A stretch of DNA of 64,000 nt from JAXMHQ01 sp046346665 (GCA_046346665.1 JAXMHQ010000003.1:62001-126000), one strand, 5' to 3'. Numbered from the stretch's first letter, positions 52,417-60,874 are shown. The notes: a model not told the origin generated them from the sequence alone. Translations and numbers: made by a program.

Positions 52417-53793
52417 ATGACGTTGACAGAGAAAATTCTGGCGCGCGCGGCCGGCAAGGCCCGCGTTCAGGCGGGCGACAACATCTGGGTGAAGGCCGAT
52501 GTCCTGATGACCCATGACGTGTGCGGCCCGGGCACCATCGGTGTTTTCAAGCGCGAATTCGGAAAGACCGCGAAGGTCTGGGACCGCCAGCGCGTCGTCA
52601 TCATCCCCGACCATTACATCTTCACCGCCGATTCGCTGTCGAACCGGAACGTGGACATCCTGCGCGAATTCGTGAGGGAGCAGGACATCCCCTATTTTTA
52701 CGACGTCATCGACGACCCGAACGGGACGTGGAAATTCGACGCCGTCCGGGGCAATCTCAAGCGGCAATACGGCTCCCGTTACGCGGGCGTCTGCCACACC
52801 GCGCTCCCGGCAAAAGGCCACACGCGGCCGGGCGAAGTGCTGTTCGGCACCGATTCCCACACCTGCATGGCCGGCGCGTTCAACCAGTTCGCCACGGGCA
52901 TCGGCAACACCGACGCCGGCTTCGTCATGGGCACCGGCAAATTGCTCATCAAGGTTCCCGAGACCATGCACTTCCGGCTCGAAGGACGCATGCAGCCCGG
53001 CGTCATGGCAAAGGACATCATCCTCCATTGCATCGGGGAAATCGGGTTCGACGGCGCCACCTACCGTGCGATGCAGTTCGACGGACCCGGCGTGGCGTCG
53101 CTGTCGATCGACGACCGGATGACGGTGGCCAACATGGCGATCGAAGCGGGCGGCAAGAACGCGATGTTCCCGTTCGATTCGCGGACGGCGGAATATGTGG
53201 ATGCGAGGACCCGGCTCAACGGGACCCGGCAATCGTATGAACCCGTGGAACCCGATGCCGACCAGAAATTCGTTTACGAACTGACGGTGGATCTTTCGAA
53301 GCTCGAACCGACCGTGGCGTGCCACCCGGACCCGGGCCAGCGCAAGAAGGCGAAGGAACTCGGTTCGATCAAGCTCGACCGCGCTTACATCGGGTCGTGC
53401 ACCGGCGGCAAGACGAGCGATTTCGTGGAATTCGCCCGCGTGCTGCGGGGGCGGCGGGTGGCGATCGACACGTTCGGGGTGCCGGCGACGCCGGACATTG
53501 TGCGGGACCTGCAGACGACTTACTGGGGCGCGCAGACGATCTGGGACGTGCTGGTGGGCGCGGGTGTGCAGATGACGGAGAACGCCGGCTGCGCCGCCTG
53601 CCTGGGCGGGCCGGTCGACACCTTCGGCCGCATCAACAAGGCCGGGATCAAATGCATCAGCGCCACCAACCGGAATTTCCCCGGGCGCATGGGCGACAAG
53701 GAATCGCAGGTGTTCCTCGCCTCGCCGGCGACTGTCGCCGCCAGCGCGCTCACCGGCAAAATCACCGATCCGCGCGAGTTCACGGGCAACTGA
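52417..53793 (+). CDS. Aconitase-family dehydratase large subunit (LeuC/HacA-like)
   Basis: 458 residues, normal for 3-isopropylmalate or homoaconitate dehydratase large subunits. MTLTEKILARAAGK, THDVCGPGTIGVFKREFGK, IIPDHYIFTADS, VCHTALPAKGHTRPGEVLFG, GTDSHTCMAGAFNQFATGIG, and the three [4Fe-4S] cysteines in IGSCTGGKTSDF (~327) and GCAACLGG (~391, 394). The enzyme isomerises a tricarboxylate-like hydroxyacid by dehydration/hydration, with a small LeuD-type subunit supplying the swivel domain. No leuD, leuB or leuA is adjacent: the next gene is an O-antigen-ligase-like protein. Which substrate it uses is therefore open. Confidence 0.9.
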   Translation: MTLTEKILARAAGKARVQAGDNIWVKADVLMTHDVCGPGTIGVFKREFGKTAKVWDRQRVVIIPDHYIFTADSLSNRNVDILREFVREQDIPYFYDVIDDPNGTWKFDAVRGNLKRQYGSRYAGVCHTALPAKGHTRPGEVLFGTDSHTCMAGAFNQFATGIGNTDAGFVMGTGKLLIKVPETMHFRLEGRMQPGVMAKDIILHCIGEIGFDGATYRAMQFDGPGVASLSIDDRMTVANMAIEAGGKNAMFPFDSRTAEYVDARTRLNGTRQSYEPVEPDADQKFVYELTVDLSKLEPTVACHPDPGQRKKAKELGSIKLDRAYIGSCTGGKTSDFVEFARVLRGRRVAIDTFGVPATPDIVRDLQTTYWGAQTIWDVLVGAGVQMTENAGCAACLGGPVDTFGRINKAGIKCISATNRNFPGRMGDKESQVFLASPATVAASALTGKITDPREFTGN

Positions 53794-53817
53794 AGTTTGG
53801 AATTCCCAGCCAACAAA

Positions 53818-53983
53818 GGTGGGGCGAGACTCCGTCGAGCCCTCGAAAAGACTGGATTGGTGGATTGTTGGATTCCTGGATAAATGGGAAGACCGTCGCG
53901 CGAAGCCATCCAACAATCCAACAATCCATTTATCCAACAATCCTCCCGGCCCCAGTCAGAGCTCGACGGAGTCTCGCCCCACC
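53818..53983. repeat. Composite palindromic element, copy 3
   Basis: Left arm 53818-53843 and right arm 53958-53983 (one mismatch) have the GGGGCGAGACTCCGTCGAG core. Inner units are TGGATTGG/TGGATTGT/TGGATTCC/TGGATAAA on the left and CCAACAATCC/CCATTTATCC on the right; centre CCGTCGCGCGAAGCC. It occupies the 277-bp gap between two plus-strand genes. Confidence 0.85.
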
Positions 53984-54070
53984 CTCCGGAATTAGCGTCA
54001 ACCCCTTTCCCACGCGGGAGGTTCAAATTCGCGTGACGTGACCGGGGGTTTTCCCTAGTTTGATTTTCGA

Positions 54071-55951
54071 ATGAATCGCGAAACCGCGGACAAGTGGTGC
54101 GAGCGCGTCATCCTCGGGCTGGTCCTGCTTCTCCTGGCTTACGGCCCGCTGGCCATGGGCGCGGTGGTCCCACGCCACCTGCTCGTGCTCCAGTTTCTCA
54201 CCGCGGCCCTGCTGTTGCTCTGGGCCGCCAGGCTGTGGATCAGTCCCCGCCCGCAACTGCTCTGGCCGCCGCTGAACTGGGCCGTGCTCGCGTTCACGGG
54301 CTATGCCATCGCCCGCTACTGCACCAGCGAGATCGAATACGCCGCGCGACTGGAGCTGGTGAAAGTGATCCTCTACGCGTCGCTCTACGGCGTGGTGCTG
54401 AACAATCTTTACCGCCAGGAGACGCAGCAGTGGATCGTTCTCCTGCTGGTGGGGCTCGGCATGCTGCTCGGCGGCTACGCGCTGTTCCAGTTCGTCACGG
54501 GCTCCAACCGCGTCTGGATGTTCACCGTGCAGAACGCGCACCGGGCGTCGGGCACCTACATTTCGCCGAACCACCTGGCGGGCTTCCTGGAAATGGTGCT
54601 GCCGCTCGGCGCGGCCTGGACCCTCGTCAGCCGCGCGCGGCCCGGCCTGAAGGTGGTCACGGGCTACGCCACCTGCGTCATCCTCGGCGGCATCGCCGTG
54701 ACGCTGTCCCGCGGCGGATGGGTGGCTTCCGGCGCGGCCCTGGTCGCCCTCTTCGCCATCCTCCTCCGCCGCCCGGGCTACCGCATCGCGTCGGCCGCCA
54801 TGCTGATTCTCCTCGCCGCGGCCGCGGCGTGGTTCATTCCCAAAACCACGCTGTTCCACGCGCGCATCCACGAACTGACCGCGCACAACCAGATCAACGA
54901 CAGCGCCCGGACGGAGCTTTGGAGGCCGGCCCTCCAGCTCTGGCGGACCAATCCCTGGTGGGGAATCGGCCCGGACCATTTCAATTACCGTTTCCGCGCG
55001 TTCCGGCCGGAATCGATCCAGCTCGAGCCGGACCGGGTTCACAACGATTACCTGAACACGCTGGTCGACTGGGGGATCGCGGGGTTCGCGCTGGTGGCGG
55101 CAGCGTGGGTTATATTTTGGTTAGGCGTCGCGCAGGCCTGGCCGGCCGCCGCAGGCGGGGGATCCGAGCTGGGCGGCCGCCGCAGCAACCGGTTCGCCCT
55201 GCTCCTCGGCAGCTCCATCGGGCTGCTGGCCATCCTCGTCCACTCGTTACTCGATTTCAACATGCACATCCCCGCCAACGCGGCCGCCGCCGTCACGCTC
55301 ATGGCCGTCGCCGCGTCCGCCTTCCGCTACGCATCCGACCGCTGCTGGGTCCGCCTGAACCCCGCGCCCCGCGCGGCCGTGACTCTCGTGCTGGCCGCCG
55401 CCGCCGGCTGGCTCGGATGGCAGGGATGTCTGCGGGCACAGTCGCAGCGATGGATCGACGCCGCGGGGCGGTCGCCGAATTTTTCCTCCGAACAGGTGGC
55501 GAACCTCGAGAAGGCGCACGCGATCGAGCCGCGGAATTTTGACGTGACCTATTCGATCGGGGAGGCGTTGCGCGTGCAAAGCTGGGAAGGCGGATCCGAT
55601 TACGAAGACCTGGCGACGCGGGCGATGGGGTGGTTCGACAAAACGCGACAGTTGAATCCCTACCATGGTTACAGCTACATGCGATACGGCATGTGCCTGG
55701 ACTGGCTGGGCCGGACGAACGAGGCGTATCCGTATTTTGACCGAGCGTTGCTGCTGGACCCGAACGGTTACTTCACGGTTGCCCATTTGGGGTGGCATTA
55801 TGTCCAGATTGGCGACTACGGGGCGGCCGGGGAATGCTTTCGTCGATCGAAGCGTCTGGAGTACGACGAGAACCCGATTGCGGATGCTTACCTGCAAATT
55901 ATTAAGCGCAAGTTGGTTGAAGGCGCGAAGCCGCCGGGGAAAGCGGATTGA
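54071..55951 (+). CDS. O-antigen ligase/polymerase-like membrane protein (Wzy_C) with C-terminal TPR
   Basis: 626 residues. At least ten hydrophobic helices in ~10-450 (VILGLVLLLLAYGPLAMGAV, LLVLQFLTAALLLLWAA, WIVLLLVGLGMLLGGYALF). The Wzy_C/WaaL signature is present: GTYISPNHLAGFLEMVLPLG, LSRGGW, then PALQLWRTNPWWGIGPDHF and VHNDYLNTLVDWGIAGFALV (conserved His). Residues ~480-610 form two or three TPR-like repeats (NLEKAHAIEPRNFDVTYSIG, AYPYFDRALLLDPNGYFTVA). It polymerises or ligates lipid-linked glycans on the periplasmic side, or glycosylates proteins. No glycosyltransferases or flippase are beside it. Followed by a FecR gene. Confidence 0.87.
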   Translation: MNRETADKWCERVILGLVLLLLAYGPLAMGAVVPRHLLVLQFLTAALLLLWAARLWISPRPQLLWPPLNWAVLAFTGYAIARYCTSEIEYAARLELVKVILYASLYGVVLNNLYRQETQQWIVLLLVGLGMLLGGYALFQFVTGSNRVWMFTVQNAHRASGTYISPNHLAGFLEMVLPLGAAWTLVSRARPGLKVVTGYATCVILGGIAVTLSRGGWVASGAALVALFAILLRRPGYRIASAAMLILLAAAAAWFIPKTTLFHARIHELTAHNQINDSARTELWRPALQLWRTNPWWGIGPDHFNYRFRAFRPESIQLEPDRVHNDYLNTLVDWGIAGFALVAAAWVIFWLGVAQAWPAAAGGGSELGGRRSNRFALLLGSSIGLLAILVHSLLDFNMHIPANAAAAVTLMAVAASAFRYASDRCWVRLNPAPRAAVTLVLAAAAGWLGWQGCLRAQSQRWIDAAGRSPNFSSEQVANLEKAHAIEPRNFDVTYSIGEALRVQSWEGGSDYEDLATRAMGWFDKTRQLNPYHGYSYMRYGMCLDWLGRTNEAYPYFDRALLLDPNGYFTVAHLGWHYVQIGDYGAAGECFRRSKRLEYDENPIADAYLQIIKRKLVEGAKPPGKAD

Positions 55952-56037
55952 AAAAGGCCTGTTTTCGGGGAAAAAAGGCGGGTTTTTTGCAGGGGCCGGA
56001 CGGCCGGGATCCTGCTCTGCACAATCGTAATATTCGG

Positions 56038-56066
56038 TTGACAGGCAGCAGCATATCTGTAAAAAT
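56038..56066 (+). promoter_or_regulatory. Sigma-70-like promoter for the FecR gene
   Basis: TTGACA (56038-56043), a 17-bp spacer, then AAAAAT (56061-56066). The -35 is consensus and the -10 weak. It lies in the AT-rich stretch 40 bp before the ATG at 56106. Confidence 0.55.
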
Positions 56067-56105
56067 ACGGTTCAGAAAGTAGAACGCGTGTATCCGGGAA
56101 CAACT

Positions 56106-56945
56106 ATGAAACAGATTCGACCTTTTATCAGCGGATTGGTTGTGTGCGGGATTGCCCTGGCGATGGCGGCGAGCGCAATGGCTCAAAGCGCGCAGCAGGG
56201 TTTGGCAAAGGTTGTGACCGTTAAAGGTTCGGCCCGCTACATGACCGGCGTGAACACCGCGTGGCAGCCCTTGAAGACCGGCGCGCTTCTGAAGCCCGGC
56301 GCCATCATCCAGACGGCCTCCGGCTCCTATGTCGATCTCGTCCTCAACAATCCCGATGCGGTGGGAACACCCCTCTCCGCGATGTCTTCCGGCGGCAGCT
56401 CCGGTCCCGGCGCGGGCGCCGGCGGCGGCAGCGGCATGGCTTACCAGCCGAAGGCCGAGCAGGACGCCGTCCGCGTCTTTGAAAACACGGTGCTCTCGAT
56501 TGACAAGCTCACGGTGGACCAGACCGGGATGGATACGGTGACCGAGACGCAGCTCGACCTCAAGGCCGGCCGCATTTTCGGAACGGTCAAGAAACTCTCG
56601 ACGGCTTCCAAATACGAAATCAAGATCCCGAACGGCGTTGCCGGCATTCGCGGAACGATCTTCTACATCAGCGCCGACGGCGTGATCCGGGTGCTGACGG
56701 GTTCCGTGGTGATGGCGTTTGTGGGCGCGGACGGCACGGTCTCGACGCAGGTCGTCGGCAGCGGCCAGCAGTTTGACGCGCGCTCCGGCCAGCTCTCCCC
56801 GATGGTGGAATCGGCCATCAAAGACCTGAGCACGATCGCCCGCGAACTCCGCCTGCACCCGCTCGTTCCGCCGCTGTTCTTCACGACGGACCACACGATT
56901 TATTGCTTGTCGCCGACCCAGCCCAGCGGCCAGGGCGGCCACTGA
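56106..56945 (+). CDS. Secreted FecR-domain protein
   Basis: 279 residues from ATG 56106, with signal peptide (PFISGLVVCGIALAMAASAMAQ). FecR domain ~30-190: KVVTVKGSARYMTGVNTAWQ, LLKPGAIIQTASGSYVDLVL, LDLKAGRIFGTVKKLSTASK, YEIKIPNGVAGIRGTIFYIS. An Ala/Gly/Ser-rich loop (SSGGSSGPGAGAGGGSG) is inserted inside it. Here there is no sigma factor; instead the next gene is a CHASE2-cyclase, a pairing seen in several phyla, so the FecR domain probably acts as an extracytoplasmic partner or ligand-binding module. Own promoter upstream and a strong terminator downstream. Confidence 0.88.
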   Translation: MKQIRPFISGLVVCGIALAMAASAMAQSAQQGLAKVVTVKGSARYMTGVNTAWQPLKTGALLKPGAIIQTASGSYVDLVLNNPDAVGTPLSAMSSGGSSGPGAGAGGGSGMAYQPKAEQDAVRVFENTVLSIDKLTVDQTGMDTVTETQLDLKAGRIFGTVKKLSTASKYEIKIPNGVAGIRGTIFYISADGVIRVLTGSVVMAFVGADGTVSTQVVGSGQQFDARSGQLSPMVESAIKDLSTIARELRLHPLVPPLFFTTDHTIYCLSPTQPSGQGGH

Positions 56946-56967
56946 GATTGAGTCCCGCCTCCCTTTC

Positions 56968-57003
56968 AACCAGAGCAGCCTTGTGTTGCTCTGGTTTTTT
57001 TGT
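56968..57003 (+). terminator. Rho-independent terminator after the FecR gene
   Basis: AACCAGAGCA (56968) pairs with TGCTCTGGTT across GCCTTGTGT, followed by a run of T. It ends only ~15 bp before the CHASE2-cyclase start, so expression of the cyclase depends on readthrough or a promoter inside the FecR gene. Confidence 0.85.
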
Positions 57004-57017
57004 TTAGTTCGCCTCCC

Positions 57018-59354
57018 GTGAAGCTCAAGCCCGCCAAACTGGCTCCGGCTCTCATCGCCGCGGGCGTCATCGCCCTCGTCTGCCTCGTCCGCATCGGCCA
57101 CCTCGATTTGTTCGAACGCCTCGAATGCCTCACCTACGACATGCGGGTCCGCGAATCCCTCAAGTTCTCCCCCTCCGTCAGCACCAACCTGGGATTCATC
57201 GATATCAACGACGACAGCATCGTCGCCGTGCAGGACAACTCCCTCGGATACGCGTATGGTCTCTACTGGCCACGACAGGTCTACGGTCGCCTCGTCGAGG
57301 AACTCAAAGCCCAGCACGTCAAGGCGGTCGCCCTTGATGTGGTCTTTGGCGAAATCCGCCATGACCATCCGTCGGTCCACATGGCGAACGACAAGTTCAT
57401 GGAATCGGACGAGTTTTTTGCCCTCCAGCTTCGCCGCGCCGGCAATGTTATCCTCGCCGACACCACCGGCGTCACCCCACCCGACCTTTTCCGCACCAAT
57501 GCGCTGGCGCTCGGCGACATCTCCACCGACACCAACAAGGATTCCGACGGCGTACTGCGCCGCGCCCAGGCGTTCCGCGTCCGCCGCAACTGGCATCCGC
57601 TTTTTCAACAGGTCGCCTCCACCCCGGATTATGGCGTCGACCTGGCCAAGGCCCGGATCGAACCCTCCAAAATCATCCTCAAACGCACCGGCAATCCTGA
57701 CATCGAAGTGCCGCTGGATGAAAACGGGAATTTCGACCTGGCGGATTTCGTCGGCGACAAAATCCCCCGCGGCATGGCGCCCAGGGCCAAACCGTTCACA
57801 GACGAACGCATTTGGAATTTGGGAATCGTGCTCGCCGCCCAGGAATTGCACCTGGACCTCACCCGCCCCGACATCGATCTCGATCGGGGAACCATCCGGC
57901 TGCGCGGGCCGAACGAGGTGGAGCGGGTGATCCCGATCGATCGCAACGGCGCGTTTTATATCGACTGGTGCCTGACTCCGAATGATCAGCGCCTGACGAA
58001 GGAGCCCATTCACGACCTGCTGCGGCAGGACAAGCTGCGGCTCGAGGAACAGACCAACAGCCTGAGCGATCGATGGGCGGGGAAACTGGCCGTTGTGGGA
58101 TCGAGCGCCACGGGCAACGATCTGACGGACCGCGGCGCGACGCCGCTGGAATCCGACACGCTTCTTGCCAGCGAACACTGGAACGTCGCCAATTCCATCA
58201 TCACCGGCCGGTTCGTCCGCCGCACCAGCCCGGAGACGGACCTTCTGATCATTGTCGCCCTTGGAATTGTCTCCGCGATTCTCACGTGGAAACTGCGGGC
58301 TCAGCTCGCCTTCCTGCTGGTGACCCTCATGACGATCGGCTACATGGTGTTGAGCAATTTCCTGTACGTGCAGCACCGCTACTGGCTCCCCGTCGTCCTG
58401 CCCGTTCTCGGCGCCCAAATCCTCGTCTACGTCTGCCTCGTCACCTGGAAGGTCGTGTTCGAGCGCGCGGAACAGCGCCGCGTCAAATCCGTGTTTTCAA
58501 AAATCGTGTCCCCGAACATCGTCCATGAACTGTTGCAGGCGGAAAAACTCTCGCTGGGCGGCGCGCGCCGGGAGGTGACGGTGCTGTTCGCCGATGTGCG
58601 CGGGTTCACGGAGTTCACGGACAAAAGCCAGGAACAGGCCGCTTCGTTCGTGGCCGCCGCAGGCTTGCAGGGCGCCGCGGCGGATGCGTTCTACGACGAG
58701 CAGGCCCGCGAAACCCTTGCCACCGTCAACACCTACCTCGCGCTCGTGGCCGACATGGTCAAAAAGAACGACGGCACCCTGGACAAATACATCGGCGACT
58801 GCGTCATGGCGTTCTGGGGCTCGCCCACCCCCAACAGCCGCCACGCCGTCTGCTGCGTCCGGGCCGCCATGGACGCCCAGCGCGCCGTCTTCGAACTCAA
58901 CCGCAAACGCACCGAGGAAAACCACCGGCGCGAACTGGAAAACATCGCCCGCAAGGCCGCCCACCAACCGCCCCGCCCCCTCCTCCCCATCCTGCTCCTC
59001 GGCAGCGGCATCAATACCGGCATGGTCACCGTCGGACTCATGGGCTCGGAATCGCACCTGTCCAATTACACCGTGTTTGGCCGCGAAGTGAACCTCGCCA
59101 GCCGCCTCGAAAGCCTCTCCGGCCAGGGCCGAATCCTCATCACCGAATCCACCCGCCAGCACCTGCTCCGCGATGACCCCGCCCTCGCCGCCGCCTGCGT
59201 CGCCCTCCCCGACGCCAACATCAAAGGCATCCGACTCGCGGTGAAAGTTTACGAAATCCCCTGGCTCCCGCCGGGAACGCCAGCGCCCGAGACGGCCGGC
59301 ACGCCCGCCGACCGCACCTCCACCACCACGTTCACCCAGCGCGAACGCGCCTGA
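57018..59354 (+). CDS. CHASE2-domain class III adenylate/guanylate cyclase
   Basis: 778 residues from GTG 57018; a TTG at 57000 lies in the terminator T-run and is less likely. N-terminal TM (APALIAAGVIALVCLV), extracytoplasmic CHASE2 ~45-400 (LGFIDINDDSIVAVQ, WPRQVYGRLVEELKAQHVKA, GDISTDTNKDSDGVLRRAQ), then two or three TMs (LLIIVALGIVSAILTW, LAFLLVTLMTIGYMVLS, LPVVLPVLGAQILVYVCLVT) and a cytoplasmic cyclase domain ~500-760: metal-binding Asp in VLFADVRGFTEF and DKYIGDCVMAFWGSP, transition-state region NYTVFGREVNLASRLES. The catalytic domain has an insertion (ASFVAAAGLQGAAADAFYDE). It makes cAMP or cGMP in response to an external signal, with the FecR protein as likely partner. Confidence 0.9.
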   Translation: MKLKPAKLAPALIAAGVIALVCLVRIGHLDLFERLECLTYDMRVRESLKFSPSVSTNLGFIDINDDSIVAVQDNSLGYAYGLYWPRQVYGRLVEELKAQHVKAVALDVVFGEIRHDHPSVHMANDKFMESDEFFALQLRRAGNVILADTTGVTPPDLFRTNALALGDISTDTNKDSDGVLRRAQAFRVRRNWHPLFQQVASTPDYGVDLAKARIEPSKIILKRTGNPDIEVPLDENGNFDLADFVGDKIPRGMAPRAKPFTDERIWNLGIVLAAQELHLDLTRPDIDLDRGTIRLRGPNEVERVIPIDRNGAFYIDWCLTPNDQRLTKEPIHDLLRQDKLRLEEQTNSLSDRWAGKLAVVGSSATGNDLTDRGATPLESDTLLASEHWNVANSIITGRFVRRTSPETDLLIIVALGIVSAILTWKLRAQLAFLLVTLMTIGYMVLSNFLYVQHRYWLPVVLPVLGAQILVYVCLVTWKVVFERAEQRRVKSVFSKIVSPNIVHELLQAEKLSLGGARREVTVLFADVRGFTEFTDKSQEQAASFVAAAGLQGAAADAFYDEQARETLATVNTYLALVADMVKKNDGTLDKYIGDCVMAFWGSPTPNSRHAVCCVRAAMDAQRAVFELNRKRTEENHRRELENIARKAAHQPPRPLLPILLLGSGINTGMVTVGLMGSESHLSNYTVFGREVNLASRLESLSGQGRILITESTRQHLLRDDPALAAACVALPDANIKGIRLAVKVYEIPWLPPGTPAPETAGTPADRTSTTTFTQRERA

Positions 59355-59365
59355 AACATCCGGCC

Positions 59366-59434
59366 GTAGCCGCGATTGTAAAATCGCGGACTACTGGCAT
59401 GCGCGAAGAACCGCGATCTGACGATAGCGGCTAC
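59366..59434. repeat. Inverted pair of GTAGCC REP hairpins
   Basis: 59366-59389 (GTAGCCGCGATTGTAAAATC then GCGG) and 59411-59434 (CCGCGATCTGACGATAGCGG then CTAC) are in opposite orientation, 21 bp apart, after the cyclase stop. Confidence 0.8.
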
Positions 59435-59481
59435 GGCTCTCGACGCTCGACTGCTTTTCAGAGGGTGCGATTCGAAATGAG

Positions 59482-59630
59482 GGGCAATTCCCGGAGCGCG
59501 GCTGTATCCGAAGGATCAGCCGCAGGGACGTGGCAGATGCGAAGGCGTTTGAGAAGACAGGGAGCGTTGGAATATCGAACATTTCTGCGGCTGGTCCTGG
59601 CGGACACAGCCGCGCTCCTGACCCTCGCCG
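59482..59630. repeat. REPIN-like element, copy 2
   Basis: Left end GGCAATTCCCGGAGCGCGGC, right end GGACACAGCCGCGCTCCTGA, inner pair GGATCAGCCGCAG/CTGCGGCTGGTCC: same plan and near-identical ends as 38395-38547, but the middle ~45 bp differ. Outer flanks AGAGGGTGCGATT/AATCGCACCCC also pair. With the REP pair it fills the 332-bp gap before coaD. Confidence 0.85.
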
Positions 59631-59686
59631 TAAATCGCACCCCTTTTCAGACTCGTCATTGACGCCCCCTGTGTTATGCTGGGCTC

Positions 59687-60169
59687 ATGCGTACAGCCAT
59701 TTACCCGGGAAGTTTCGATCCGCTGACCAATGGTCACCTGGATGTCGTGGAACGCGCAGTCAAGTTGTTCGACCGGGTGATCGTGGCGGTGGCGAAAAAC
59801 GAAAGCAAAAACCCGCTGTTCAGCCTCTCGGAACGGCTCGAACTGGTCCGGCAATCGGTTCGGTCGTTTCCGAACGTGGAGGCGGATTCCTTCGACTGCC
59901 TGCTGGTGCATTACGTGGAGCAGCGCGGGGCGCAGGCAATCGTGCGCGGGCTCCGGGCGGTGTCGGATTTCGAATTCGAATTTCAACTCGCCCTGATGAA
60001 CCGCAAGTTGAACGAGAACGTGGAAACGATTTTCATGATGCCGAAGGACACCTACACCTTCCTGAGTTCGCGCATGATCAAGGAGATCGCGCATCTCGGC
60101 GGCGAAGTGGGTGATTTCGTCCCGGCCCACGTCCGGGCGGCGCTGAAAACAAGGTTCGGGCAGGCCTGA
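59687..60169 (+). CDS. coaD: Phosphopantetheine adenylyltransferase
   Basis: 160 residues, the standard length. AIYPGSFDPLTNGHLDVVER carries the nucleotidyltransferase T/HxGH motif, RGLRAVSDFEFEFQLALMNR the pantetheine site and TFLSSRMIKEIAHLGG the second nucleotide motif. It transfers AMP from ATP to 4'-phosphopantetheine in CoA synthesis. It begins a plus-strand run coaD-yceD-rpmF-plsX-fabH linking CoA, ribosome and fatty-acid initiation; the gap to yceD is 13 bp. Confidence 0.97.
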   Translation: MRTAIYPGSFDPLTNGHLDVVERAVKLFDRVIVAVAKNESKNPLFSLSERLELVRQSVRSFPNVEADSFDCLLVHYVEQRGAQAIVRGLRAVSDFEFEFQLALMNRKLNENVETIFMMPKDTYTFLSSRMIKEIAHLGGEVGDFVPAHVRAALKTRFGQA

Positions 60170-60182
60170 GATCCATTTGTTT

Positions 60183-60671
60183 ATGCCAGTCACTGTTAAT
60201 CTGCGACATTTGGAATCCGACGATCTCCGCCTCGAAGGGGAGTTGCCGGTGGAGGAGCTGGATTTGCAGCTTCGGGACGCGGTGATCCGGGTGGAGCGGC
60301 CGCTGGAGTATCGGCTGGACGTGGAGAAGCTGGGGGTGGAGCTGCTGGCGAAGGGATCGTTGCGGCTGGCGTTGCGGTGCGAGTGCGTCCGGTGCCTGAG
60401 CGCGTTTGAGACCGTATTGGAGCTGCCGGACTGGACGTGTCTGTTGCCGTTGGAGGGGGAGGATTCGGTGCCGATAAGCAATGATTCCGTGGACTTGACG
60501 CCGTATATCCGGGAAGATATTCTGCTTGAGTTTCCGCAGCATCCGGTGTGCGGAAAAGATTGTCGAGGCTTGCCGAACCCTCAGGGTGGCAAGGAGTTGG
60601 ACGTTAATGAACCGGGGCATTCCGCGCCCGGGTCGTCCGCATGGTCCGAGTTGGATAAATTGAAATTTTAA
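60183..60671 (+). CDS. yceD: YceD/DUF177 family protein
   Basis: 162 residues from ATG 60183 (a TTG two codons upstream is in frame). Motifs: LPVEELDLQLRDAVIRVERP, the zinc-like CECVRCLSAFE and, near the C-terminus, PVCGKDCRGLPNP (CxxxC; the third Cys of the usual CGLC is Pro here). YceD precedes rpmF in most bacteria and has been linked to 23S rRNA accumulation; the plant homologue supports plastid rRNA processing. The order is conserved here, 14 bp before rpmF. Confidence 0.9.
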   Translation: MPVTVNLRHLESDDLRLEGELPVEELDLQLRDAVIRVERPLEYRLDVEKLGVELLAKGSLRLALRCECVRCLSAFETVLELPDWTCLLPLEGEDSVPISNDSVDLTPYIREDILLEFPQHPVCGKDCRGLPNPQGGKELDVNEPGHSAPGSSAWSELDKLKF

Positions 60672-60685
60672 GCATTTGCGATTTT

Positions 60686-60874
60686 ATGGGTGTTCCCAAG
60701 CGTAAACCTTCGAAGAGCCGTCAGCGCATGCGGCGGGCCTATAACAGTGTGCTCGCCCTGCCCCAACTGAGCACGTGTCCCCAGTGCGCCGCGCCGTACG
60801 TCCCTCACCGGGTCTGCCCGGCCTGCGGCTTTTACAAGGGGCGCCAGGTCCTCTCAGTCACGGCAGGTTCCTGA
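60686..60874 (+). CDS. rpmF: Large ribosomal subunit protein bL32
   Basis: 62 residues. VPKRKPSKSRQRMRRAYNSV and the zinc ribbon CPQCAAPYVPHRVCPACGFY (two CxxC pairs), so this is the zinc-binding form, with no evidence for a zinc-free paralogue in the window. A terminator-like hairpin follows at once. Confidence 0.97.
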   Translation: MGVPKRKPSKSRQRMRRAYNSVLALPQLSTCPQCAAPYVPHRVCPACGFYKGRQVLSVTAGS

